The position numbers were made by a program, and so were the translations under genes. Below the pieces are notes generated by a model. It was not told the DNA's origin. It worked only from the letters and a program-made list of their open reading frames with translations, and searched no databases. Positions 18,577-27,442 of a stretch of 64,000 bases of DNA are shown one piece after another. Source of the stretch: Bacteroidota bacterium (GTDB lineage Bacteria; Bacteroidota; Bacteroidia; M30B66); contig CANHIS010000006.1 of NCBI GenBank assembly GCA_947460255.1, positions 1 to 64,000 on the forward strand. The letters run 5' to 3'. Every line of letters starts with the position of its first letter. Position 1 is the first letter of the stretch.

Positions 18577-19626
18577 TTAGATGATCAACATCGCATCGCC
18601 GTAGGTAAAGAAGCGATACTTCTCCTTAACAGCCTCTTTGTATGCATCCATAATGAAATCGTGGCCACCAAATGCAGAAACCATGATCAACAGGGTGCTC
18701 ATGGGCATATGGAAATTGGTCACCAAAGCATTGGCAACGCGGAAATCATATGGAGGGAAGATGAATTTATTTGTCCAACCAACGTAAGGTTTCATGTAAC
18801 CTTCGGTGGATACCGAACTTTCGATCGCTCGCATAGTTGTCGTTCCAACAGCAACAACACGTTTGCGATTCTTCTTACTTTCATTCACGATGTTGGAAGC
18901 CTCTTCAGAAATAACCATTTCCTCTGAGTCCATTTTGTGCTTGCTTAAGTCTTCTACCTCAACGGTGCGAAAGCTTCCAAGACCAACGTGCAAGGTGATT
19001 TCAGAGAAGTTAATTCCTTTCAACTCCATGCGCTTCATTAACTCGCGGCTAAAGTGAAGACCAGCTGTTGGAGCGGCTACTGCGCCTTCATTTTTCGCAT
19101 ACACTGTTTGGTAACGAATTGCGTCGTCCTCATCAGGTGTACGTTGAATGTATTTTGGAATCGGGGTTTCACCCAAAGAATAAAGTACCTTTTTAAATTC
19201 TTCGTGCGGACCATCGAAAAGGAATCTCAATGTACGACCGCGAGAAGTTGTATTGTCGATTACTTCAGCAACCAACGAATCGTCTTCCCCAAAATAAAGT
19301 TTGTTTCCGATACGGATTTTACGTGCTGGATCAACCAACACATCCCAAAGGCGACTTTCTTGGTTTAGCTCACGAAGAAGAAACACTTCGATTTTGGCTC
19401 CAGTCTTTTCTTTGTTACCGTACATCCGCGCAGGGAAAACCTTGGTATTGTTGATGATGAACGTGTCGCCATCATCAAAATATTCGAGAATGTCGCGAAA
19501 CATTTTGTGCTCGATGGTTTTGTTCTTGCGGTCCAAAACCATCAATCTTGATTCGTCCCGGTTATCGGTTGGACGATCGGCGATGAGTTCTGGCGGTAAT
19601 TTGAATTTGAAATTTGATAACTTCAT
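18577..19626 (-). CDS. queA: tRNA preQ1(34) S-adenosylmethionine ribosyltransferase-isomerase
   Basis: [59 protein letters not shown]-track N-terminal extension trimmed to the MKLSNF start. Confidence 0.95.
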   Translation of the reverse strand: MKLSNFKFKLPPELIADRPTDNRDESRLMVLDRKNKTIEHKMFRDILEYFDDGDTFIINNTKVFPARMYGNKEKTGAKIEVFLLRELNQESRLWDVLVDPARKIRIGNKLYFGEDDSLVAEVIDNTTSRGRTLRFLFDGPHEEFKKVLYSLGETPIPKYIQRTPDEDDAIRYQTVYAKNEGAVAAPTAGLHFSRELMKRMELKGINFSEITLHVGLGSFRTVEVEDLSKHKMDSEEMVISEEASNIVNESKKNRKRVVAVGTTTMRAIESSVSTEGYMKPYVGWTNKFIFPPYDFRVANALVTNFHMPMSTLLIMVSAFGGHDFIMDAYKEAVKEKYRFFTYGDAMLII

Positions 19627-19802
19627 AGGAAGCCTGGAGTTAAAAATTGAGGGCGCAAAGGTATAAAAAAGGAGATCGAATGCTGCATGGATTCGACGCA
19701 ACTAGGTTAACTAACAAGAATGCCCAGAATTCCACGTTGCTTGGTTAACAACTGTTAAGTTTTTTTTGAACGCCTAGACTTGTAATGATTGAAATTTGCA
19801 GC

Positions 19803-20777
19803 ATGATGAAACGCGTAATTTTTCTGTTCACGGTCCTTGCTTATTCTCTCGTTTTGCCTGCACAAAAGCAAACAACAAGAGAATACATCAACCTTTATAG
19901 CAAGATTTCCGTCGAAGAAATGAACAAATATCAAATTCCAGCTTCCATTAAAATGGCTCAAGGAATTTTAGAATCCTCATCGGGCAATAGTCCGCTCGCG
20001 CGGGAAGCCAACAACCACTTTGGGATCAAGTGCAAAAAAGAATGGACTGGCCCAACCTTCATTCAGGACGACGACGAGAAAAATGAGTGCTTCAGAAAGT
20101 ATGAATCTGCTTTAGCATCTTATGAAGACCACAGCAAATTTTTGACGAAAAACCCTAGGTATTCGGAACTATTTACCTACGACCGCAACGATTACAAATC
20201 ATGGGCACATGGATTAAAGAAAGCTGGTTATGCAACCAATCCTAAATATGCGCCGCTGTTGATTAAAACAATCGAAGAGAATAATCTAAGCGAGTTAGAT
20301 ACTCCGGGAAGAGCTCCGCAATTTAGAGAACCGGCCGCAGGAAGCGAAAGACCTAAAACGAGCGTTAGTACTTCCACTGGAAAAAAACGGAGTAAAAATT
20401 CCGACGATACTGATTTACCAGATTTTGAACTGAAAAAACAAGGTAAACGCTCAATTCTGGTACGCAACGATGTGCAATATGTTGTAGCCAAAGAAGGAGA
20501 TACCTACAGCGCTATAGCAACAGATCTAGATTTAATGGATTGGCAGTTACCAAAATACAACGATTTGCCAAGAACTACTAAGCTCAAATCGGGCGATATC
20601 GTTTACATCCAACCCAAAAGAAGAAAGGCTGAGCAAGCGTCGCACACAGTTAAAAACGGGGAGAAAATGCAGGAGATTTCACAGCAACATGCCATTAAAC
20701 TCAAACGTTTGTATTCATTAAACGATATGGAATTTGGTACTCAACCGAAAGTGGGTCAAAAGCTGAAAATGAAGTAA
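19803..20777 (+). CDS. glucosaminidase-domain protein with LysM repeats
   Basis: IPASIKMAQGILESSSGNSPLAREANNHFGIKCKKEW; C-terminal LysM-like segments. Confidence 0.9.
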   Translation: MMKRVIFLFTVLAYSLVLPAQKQTTREYINLYSKISVEEMNKYQIPASIKMAQGILESSSGNSPLAREANNHFGIKCKKEWTGPTFIQDDDEKNECFRKYESALASYEDHSKFLTKNPRYSELFTYDRNDYKSWAHGLKKAGYATNPKYAPLLIKTIEENNLSELDTPGRAPQFREPAAGSERPKTSVSTSTGKKRSKNSDDTDLPDFELKKQGKRSILVRNDVQYVVAKEGDTYSAIATDLDLMDWQLPKYNDLPRTTKLKSGDIVYIQPKRRKAEQASHTVKNGEKMQEISQQHAIKLKRLYSLNDMEFGTQPKVGQKLKMK

Positions 20778-20816
20778 CCGAGAATCGTTCAATTCCAATT
20801 CAAGAGATTTTTACAT

Positions 20817-21989
20817 TTGTTGAATATTACATCCTTTCGTATGAATAAAATTTTGACTTTCAGCCTGTTGGTTTTCTCTGCAATATCATGTGTTGCTCAA
20901 GAAACAGTAAAAATCAAGATAGCAGGAATCAGCGATCAAGTTGCCCAACAACTCAAGGCCAATCAAGACCGTGTAAGTTGGTACAATATCACAAATACGG
21001 ATGCAATTGCCTCTAATTTGGAAGTGAGTTTAAAAAACACAGACCAAAAAAGCGCCGACAAAGGAAGAGTGGGCGTTAAGGCGGATCCTGCAACAGATGG
21101 GAAATACGCGCTTTCAGCTGAGGTTGAAGTGAAACTGAAAAAGGTAGACAAGGCCAAACCGATTGCATACGAAATCATCTTGGAAACCATACTCGGCAAT
21201 GAAATCTTTGCTGTGGGAACCATCAATGCTGATGCATTGGATAAACCAATCATGCTCGACAAATACATGTGGCGAGCGAGCAACGAAAAGATAGCTCCTG
21301 AGAAAAAATTACACCTTGCCTTTTCTGCATACATTGAAAATGACGGCATGCGAAATGCCTGCATGGAAAACGAAGGTGCGCTGAAGTTTACCCAAGGAGA
21401 TTTTGAAGTGTTTCTAAAGCAAGACGAAGCATCAGGTTGGAAAAAGTATCCTGAAATAGTGCAAGGTTCGCTTTCAAATGGAACTGCAATGAAAATCTTC
21501 CCACCGCTTCCAGATTGGATCTCAACATCGAAACCACTTTCAGTACGATTCAGTGCCAAAACACCAAAAGGAAATTTCATTTGGGGCGAATACAAGGTAA
21601 ATCCGAATGAATACCGCAAAGAAGTTAGGGCATCGCATTATACCACTAAGGCATTCGATCCTGCAGCAGTTGTAAATAAAGAATCAACAACGACAAGCAC
21701 TCCTCCAACCAATTCAAAGCCAGTAGGAGCCGAGGCATTGCCAGTAAAAAGAGGAAACGAAACCATTGTAACTCCTGCGCAGTCTAGTCCAAGCTACAAA
21801 GATTTAATCATTGAAGCCGACAAGCTTTTTACTGAAGGTCAGTTTCAAGCGGCGAAAGACAAATACACGAAAGCTTCAGAGCTTAGTCCAAAAGAGGAAT
21901 ATCCCAAAAAGCGTATTGAAGAATGCAACAGCAAACTTCCTTCAAACCGACCAATAAAACGCGGTGGCCTAAATGATAAAGTGAAATAG
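20817..21989 (+). CDS. hypothetical secreted protein with C-terminal TPR-like segment
   Basis: Signal peptide; IIEADKLFTEGQFQAAKDKYTKASELSPKEEYPKKRI. Confidence 0.6.
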   Translation: MLNITSFRMNKILTFSLLVFSAISCVAQETVKIKIAGISDQVAQQLKANQDRVSWYNITNTDAIASNLEVSLKNTDQKSADKGRVGVKADPATDGKYALSAEVEVKLKKVDKAKPIAYEIILETILGNEIFAVGTINADALDKPIMLDKYMWRASNEKIAPEKKLHLAFSAYIENDGMRNACMENEGALKFTQGDFEVFLKQDEASGWKKYPEIVQGSLSNGTAMKIFPPLPDWISTSKPLSVRFSAKTPKGNFIWGEYKVNPNEYRKEVRASHYTTKAFDPAAVVNKESTTTSTPPTNSKPVGAEALPVKRGNETIVTPAQSSPSYKDLIIEADKLFTEGQFQAAKDKYTKASELSPKEEYPKKRIEECNSKLPSNRPIKRGGLNDKVK

Positions 21990-22195
21990 TATGAGATTTC
22001 CCTTATCAGCAATTTGTAGAAACGAAGTATTATGATCTTCTCTTTTGTTAAATCGGAGGCAGAAATCAAATTCAAGGATTATTCTAGCTATCGCTAGTGA
22101 CCAATTTTAATACTTGAACTTTGATAACTAAGCGCACTGCTTCACTATACTATTTTCGTTTGCGAGAATGAAACAATGAAGACAATAACCAGGCA

Positions 22196-22777
22196 TTAAA
22201 ACTTCCCGCAAATCCCAATGTTCAGCAAACCGTAAGGCCCAACACCAGCCTCCAACATAAAACCTACGTTGTAATTGGTGTACATTTTTACACCTAACAA
22301 GCCACCAATCAAAGTTACACTGCCTTGGTTGTCGATACCGGTGCTTGAAAAGTTAACCTGACTAGCAATTTGTCGGCCTGCCCAAGCATTAACGTAAGTG
22401 TCGATTGCATTTGGATTAAATTTCAGCATGAAGTTCTTATTCAGCCAGCGTGTTAAGTGAAAAGAGACCTTACCTCCAAAGTAATAGTAATTTACATCAT
22501 AAGCTGGAGCTCCTGGATCTTTGAACTGGCGCTGGTTCCAGCCGAAAAAAGCCCCCAATCCAACATCGTTTCTGATACCATATTCTAAACCTGCAAAAAC
22601 AGGCAGTCTTGAGGTGAGAAATTGCTTGCTCCTGTAAAGACCCACGCTGGTGTGCAGATCGGCAACGAACATGCCTTCATCAAACGATTGCGTGTATTTT
22701 TTTCGCTGTGCCGATACATGTGTTGAAACCGAAGCTAAAGCGAAAAACAAAAACAGTAATCGAAGACGAAGTTTCAT
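22196..22777 (-). CDS. hypothetical outer-membrane beta-barrel protein
   Basis: Signal peptide and repeated amphipathic beta strands. Confidence 0.6.
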   Translation of the reverse strand: MKLRLRLLFLFFALASVSTHVSAQRKKYTQSFDEGMFVADLHTSVGLYRSKQFLTSRLPVFAGLEYGIRNDVGLGAFFGWNQRQFKDPGAPAYDVNYYYFGGKVSFHLTRWLNKNFMLKFNPNAIDTYVNAWAGRQIASQVNFSSTGIDNQGSVTLIGGLLGVKMYTNYNVGFMLEAGVGPYGLLNIGICGKF

Positions 22778-22784
22778 AAGTCAG

Positions 22785-24527
22785 TTATTTAATTTGAATG
22801 CCCAATTCCTTAAGTTGTGCAGGATTTACTGGGCTTGGGGCATCTATCATCATATCACGTCCTGAATTATTTTTCGGGAACGCGATGAAATCTCGAATAG
22901 AATCAACACCACCAAAAATAGAACACAAACGGTCGAAGCCAAGCGCCAAACCACCGTGTGGAGGTGCTCCATATTCGAAGGCGTTCATTAGGAAGCCAAA
23001 TTGGTTTTGTGCTTCTTCGTCGCTGAATCCGAGCAAAGTAAACATCTGCTTTTGCAGCGCACGGTCGTGAATTCGAATGGAGCCGCCACCAATCTCCACT
23101 CCGTTGATTACAAGATCGTACGCATTGGCGCGCACATTTCCTGGATCTGTATCGATTAAATGGAAGTCTTCTGGCTTAGGCGAGGTAAACGGATGGTGCA
23201 TGGCATGATAACGACCATTTTCTTCGTCCCATTCTAACAATGGAAAATCAACCACCCAAAGCGGCGAAAATTTGTCTCTTGGACGAAGCCCCAAACGGTT
23301 ACCCATTTCCAAACGCAGCTCATTGAGTGCTTTACGGGTTTTGGTTTCTACACCAGCGAGGATAAGAATCAAGTCGCCAGGCTTAGCATTTGCCTGATCT
23401 GCATAAGTTTTCAGTTGATCTGGCGTGAAGAATTTATCAACTGATGATTTTAACGTGCCATCTGCCGCATAGCGGATATAGATCAATCCACCAGCGCCAA
23501 TTTGCGGACGTTTCACCCAATCGGTAAGTTCATCCACTTGCTTTCTAGTGTATTCTGAACATCCTTCGGCCACAATTCCGCCCACAAATTCGGCTTGATC
23601 GAAAACTACGAAGCCGCTATTTCTTGAAGTTGCTGTGAAGTTGCAGAATTCCATTCCGAAACGTGTGTCGGGCTTGTCGGAACCGTAACGTTCCATGGCT
23701 TCCGCGTAGGTCATTCGAGGAAAATCTTTCAAGTCGAGGTTTTTCACTTCGAGGAAAAGATTTCTCACCAAGCCTTCGAATATGTTGAGGATATCTTCTT
23801 GGGTGATGAAGGAAAGTTCACAATCGATTTGGGTGAATTCTGGCTGACGATCGGCACGAAGGTCTTCATCGCGGAAGCATTTCACCACTTGGTAATAACG
23901 GTCGAACCCAGCAACCATCAAGATTTGCTTGAAGGTTTGTGGGCTCTGTGGAAGTGCATAAAACTCACCTGGATTCATTCTCGATGGCACAATAAAATCG
24001 CGTGCTCCTTCGGGAGTTGATTTAATTAAAACTGGCGTTTCCACTTCAATAAACTGCAAAGCATCGAGGTATCTACGAATAGATCCAGCCAATCGGTGGC
24101 GCATTTCGAGATTGGCTCGAACGGTATTTCGGCGCAAATCCAAGTAGCGGTATTTCATTCGTAAATCGTCGCCTCCATCGGTCTCGTCTTCGATGGTGAA
24201 AGGTGGCGTTTTTGATGCATTGAGCACCTCAAGATCAGTTACCTGAATCTCAACTTCCCCGGTAGGGATATTTAAATTTTTTGCAGAACGTTCGCGTACA
24301 ATTCCCGTTGCACGAAGCACGAATTCACGGCCGAGTTTTCGGGCTTCTTGACAAAGCGCAGAATTATCGTCCATATTAAACACCAATTGCGTGATTCCAT
24401 AACGATCGCGAAGGTCGATGAAAGTCATGCCGCCGAGGTCTCGCGATTTGGATAGCCAGCCGGTTAATGTAACAGTTTCGCCTGCGTTTGCAAGCCTAAG
24501 TTCGCCGCATTGGTGTGTTCTAAGCAT
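22785..24527 (-). CDS. aspS: aspartate--tRNA ligase
   Basis: [72 protein letters not shown]. Confidence 0.98.
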   Translation of the reverse strand: MLRTHQCGELRLANAGETVTLTGWLSKSRDLGGMTFIDLRDRYGITQLVFNMDDNSALCQEARKLGREFVLRATGIVRERSAKNLNIPTGEVEIQVTDLEVLNASKTPPFTIEDETDGGDDLRMKYRYLDLRRNTVRANLEMRHRLAGSIRRYLDALQFIEVETPVLIKSTPEGARDFIVPSRMNPGEFYALPQSPQTFKQILMVAGFDRYYQVVKCFRDEDLRADRQPEFTQIDCELSFITQEDILNIFEGLVRNLFLEVKNLDLKDFPRMTYAEAMERYGSDKPDTRFGMEFCNFTATSRNSGFVVFDQAEFVGGIVAEGCSEYTRKQVDELTDWVKRPQIGAGGLIYIRYAADGTLKSSVDKFFTPDQLKTYADQANAKPGDLILILAGVETKTRKALNELRLEMGNRLGLRPRDKFSPLWVVDFPLLEWDEENGRYHAMHHPFTSPKPEDFHLIDTDPGNVRANAYDLVINGVEIGGGSIRIHDRALQKQMFTLLGFSDEEAQNQFGFLMNAFEYGAPPHGGLALGFDRLCSIFGGVDSIRDFIAFPKNNSGRDMMIDAPSPVNPAQLKELGIQIK

Positions 24528-24693
24528 CTTGAAATTTCAATATTGGATGGAGTTCCAGCTTGCGAAAATAGCTTGCTTTCACAAGGTCTTGAAATCATCG
24601 TTCAATCTTTTTTTAACACGTAACTCAATTTAGAGTCATTCTGTAATATTTTCTTTAAGCAATAAGTTAACTTTGTGGTTGGTTAACAAGGCT

Positions 24694-25404
24694 ATGGTAA
24701 GGAAATTTGAACAACCAGAATGCGCGCATTGTGATTCACGATCGAAGTCTGTTTTCTGCGATTTACACGGAGCACAGCTCGATACTTTAAACGAAGACAA
24801 AGGTTGTAGTTTGTTTCGTAAAGGGCAGATTATCTTCAATTCTGGCGCAAATCCCCACGGCTTATTCTGTGTTCAGGAAGGTAAGATTAAAATTTTCAGA
24901 ATTGGTGATGAAGGAAAAGAGCAGATCGTAAGATTGGCTCGTGAAGGAGATATTTTGGGCTACCGAGCGCTTTTGAGTGGAGATCGATACTCTTCATCGG
25001 CAGAAGCGCTTGAAGATGCCAAAATCTGCTTCATCCCGAAAGCTGCATTTTTAGGTTTGGTAGAAAACAACGGCGTTTTGTCGATGCAACTGATGAAATT
25101 ACTCTCCGAGGATTTGAAATTTGCAGAACACCGTATTACCGATTTGGCACAAAAGCCAGTTCGCGAAAGGGTTGCTGAAGCACTGTTGTATCTACACCAA
25201 ACATACGGATTAGAAAACGACGGACAAACAATTTCAGTTACCATGTCTCGCGAAGACATCGCAAATATTGTTGGAACTGCAACAGAAACGACCATCCGAT
25301 TGTTAAGTGAACTGAAACACGACAATGTGATTCAGCTGCAAGGGAAAAAAATCGCCATTTTAAACCACCGCGAGCTGGTTAGAATTGCAAACGTAAACGA
25401 CTGA
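24694..25404 (+). CDS. Crp/Fnr-family transcriptional regulator with N-terminal cysteine cluster
   Basis: cNMP-binding fold FRKGQIIFNSGANPHGLFCVQEGKIKIF; HTH MSREDIANIVGTATETTIRLLSELK; CX2CX8C near N-terminus. Confidence 0.92.
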   Translation: MVRKFEQPECAHCDSRSKSVFCDLHGAQLDTLNEDKGCSLFRKGQIIFNSGANPHGLFCVQEGKIKIFRIGDEGKEQIVRLAREGDILGYRALLSGDRYSSSAEALEDAKICFIPKAAFLGLVENNGVLSMQLMKLLSEDLKFAEHRITDLAQKPVRERVAEALLYLHQTYGLENDGQTISVTMSREDIANIVGTATETTIRLLSELKHDNVIQLQGKKIAILNHRELVRIANVND

Positions 25405-25437
25405 TAAAGAGAAATTCAAAACCATCAAATTGAATTT

Positions 25438-27384
25438 GTGAAAAAGAAATTACTCGTAATGACTCTGATTCTTGGGTTGGCTGTAACTGCAGCAATTCGA
25501 CCAAATACAGAAGAATCTAACCAACAAGCCAAAACAGTTCACGATTACATGCAACTCATTTTTGAGGCGCACCGAGAATTGGATACGAACGCGATTTTTC
25601 TTCCAGCGTCTCGCTGCAAAGGTTGCCATGGAAAAGATCCGCTTGGTATTGCAAACGTAACTTTGGCTGGAATTGACATTAATCTTTTCGACGACTGGGA
25701 AACATCCATGATGGGCCTCGCCGGCGTGGATCCGCTTTGGAAAGCAAAAGTGCGTCATGAAATAATGGTAAACCCAGGCAATGCCGACGAATTGCAAGAC
25801 TTGTGTACCAGTTGCCACGCGCCAATGGGACATTACAACGCATTTTACCGAAACCAAGGCCACTACACACTTGAAGATTTAGCACAAGATTCTCTTGGTC
25901 AGTCGGGTGTGAGTTGTTTAGGTTGCCACGCTATGGGCTGGGAAGGTTTAGGGGAAAGATTTACTGGCGACATTCCTTACGACACAACACGCAAAGCTTA
26001 CGGCCCATTTCCAGGACCAATGGCAGGGCCAATGCAACTATACATCAACTTTACGCCTGTTTACAGTCCACACGTGAGCGAAGGCCGATTCTGCTCTCCT
26101 TGTCACACGCTAATTTCAAACACTGTTGATCTTGATGGAAACCCAACAGGCGCAACTTTTGTAGAGCAGGCTACATTTCACGAATGGAAAAACTCGGCCT
26201 ATCCAGAGGAAAACATTCAATGCCAAACCTGCCACATGCCAAAGATCGAAGATCCGGTTAAGATTGCAGTAGGCTACACGGGATTACCCGGCCGTTCACC
26301 TTATAACCTGCACACTTTTTCAGGGGCCAATTCATTTATGGTGAACTTGATAAAGCAAAACAAAGCAGAATTAGGAGTAACTGCCACTGATGTGAATTTT
26401 GATTCAACCTTGAGCGAAATTACTCGGCTATTGCGCACACAAACTGTTGATGTAACACTTGGAACTCCAGAATTTGTTTCAGACTCGATGGTGTTTCCAT
26501 TGAGTATTTTGAATAAAGCGGGCCATAAATTTCCGAGTGGTTATCCAGCAAGAAGAGCGTTTGTGAGTTTTGTGATTTCTGCCGAAAATGGCGATACGTT
26601 GTTTAGTTCGGGTGTTCCAACCGCCAGCGGATTTATTAAAGATCTTCCTGCGGGTGTGCATCCTCATCATCAAGTAATTACATCTCCAAACCAAGCCCAA
26701 GTCTATGAAATGATTATGGGTGATGTGAATGGAAACATCACAACAGTGCTTGAACGAGGAGCTGTGCATTTAAAAGACAATAGAATTCCGCCACTTGGAT
26801 TTTCCACTACACACCAAGTGTATGATACTGTGGCAATTGTTGGCGAGGCAAATTCAGATCCCGATTTTAACCGCAATGGAAACTTTGAGGGCTCAGGCGC
26901 TGATATCGTGTACTATAAAGTTCCAATGAGCTTGTTAAACGACAGGGTAAACATTTCGGCACGCGTATATTATCAATCGGTTCCTCCTCATTGGCTTGAT
27001 GAGATGCGCATGTTTAACGCGCCCGAAATTGAATCATTTTTAGGTATGTATGACGCTGCCGACAAAGCTGCGATAATGCTTGTAGAAGACACGCTCGAAC
27101 AAGTTTTAATTCCACTAAAATCTGCTTGGGCAGGTAAGGATAAAGCGCCCGAAATTTTCCCAAATCCAGCCACTGGAAATGATCTAGTGCAATTGTTTTA
27201 CTCAGGCAAAATTACGTCTGTGGCTGTTTATACACTGAGCGGACAAAGAGTTTCATCTTCGTTTTCTAAAAACGGCATGAGCAGTTGGAAACTTGAAATG
27301 CCACAAGCTGCGGGTGTTTATCTTGTGCGAATTCAAGCTGGAAACGTAAGCTACACCAGAAAATTCATCCGCCGAAACAACTAA
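25438..27384 (+). CDS. secreted multiheme c-type cytochrome with T9SS C-terminal sorting domain
   Basis: Five CxxCH (CKGCH, CTSCH, CLGCH, CSPCH, CQTCH); C-terminus FPNPATGNDLVQLFYSGKITSVAVYTLSGQRV...AAGVYLVRIQAGNVSYTRKFIRRNN. Confidence 0.88.
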   Translation: MKKKLLVMTLILGLAVTAAIRPNTEESNQQAKTVHDYMQLIFEAHRELDTNAIFLPASRCKGCHGKDPLGIANVTLAGIDINLFDDWETSMMGLAGVDPLWKAKVRHEIMVNPGNADELQDLCTSCHAPMGHYNAFYRNQGHYTLEDLAQDSLGQSGVSCLGCHAMGWEGLGERFTGDIPYDTTRKAYGPFPGPMAGPMQLYINFTPVYSPHVSEGRFCSPCHTLISNTVDLDGNPTGATFVEQATFHEWKNSAYPEENIQCQTCHMPKIEDPVKIAVGYTGLPGRSPYNLHTFSGANSFMVNLIKQNKAELGVTATDVNFDSTLSEITRLLRTQTVDVTLGTPEFVSDSMVFPLSILNKAGHKFPSGYPARRAFVSFVISAENGDTLFSSGVPTASGFIKDLPAGVHPHHQVITSPNQAQVYEMIMGDVNGNITTVLERGAVHLKDNRIPPLGFSTTHQVYDTVAIVGEANSDPDFNRNGNFEGSGADIVYYKVPMSLLNDRVNISARVYYQSVPPHWLDEMRMFNAPEIESFLGMYDAADKAAIMLVEDTLEQVLIPLKSAWAGKDKAPEIFPNPATGNDLVQLFYSGKITSVAVYTLSGQRVSSSFSKNGMSSWKLEMPQAAGVYLVRIQAGNVSYTRKFIRRNN

Positions 27385-27442
27385 TATCCAAGTAATTTTC
27401 TCAACTTTGAATTCTCGAAACCATCAAATTATACAATAATTC

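Noticed and set aside
20963-21619. 218-aa minus-strand ORF
   Set aside because: Antisense to the 20817-21989 gene, low-complexity Ser/Phe-rich translation, no start context or recognisable domain.
22084-22097. CTAGC-tatc-GCTAG hairpin in the 21989-22196 gap
   Set aside because: Short, no T-tract, no partner sequence; could be chance in AT-rich DNA.
24621-24636. ACTC-N6-GAGT dyad upstream of the Crp/Fnr gene as an autoregulatory double site
   Set aside because: Does not match TGA-N6-TCA and is not at the conserved distance from TAACTTTG.
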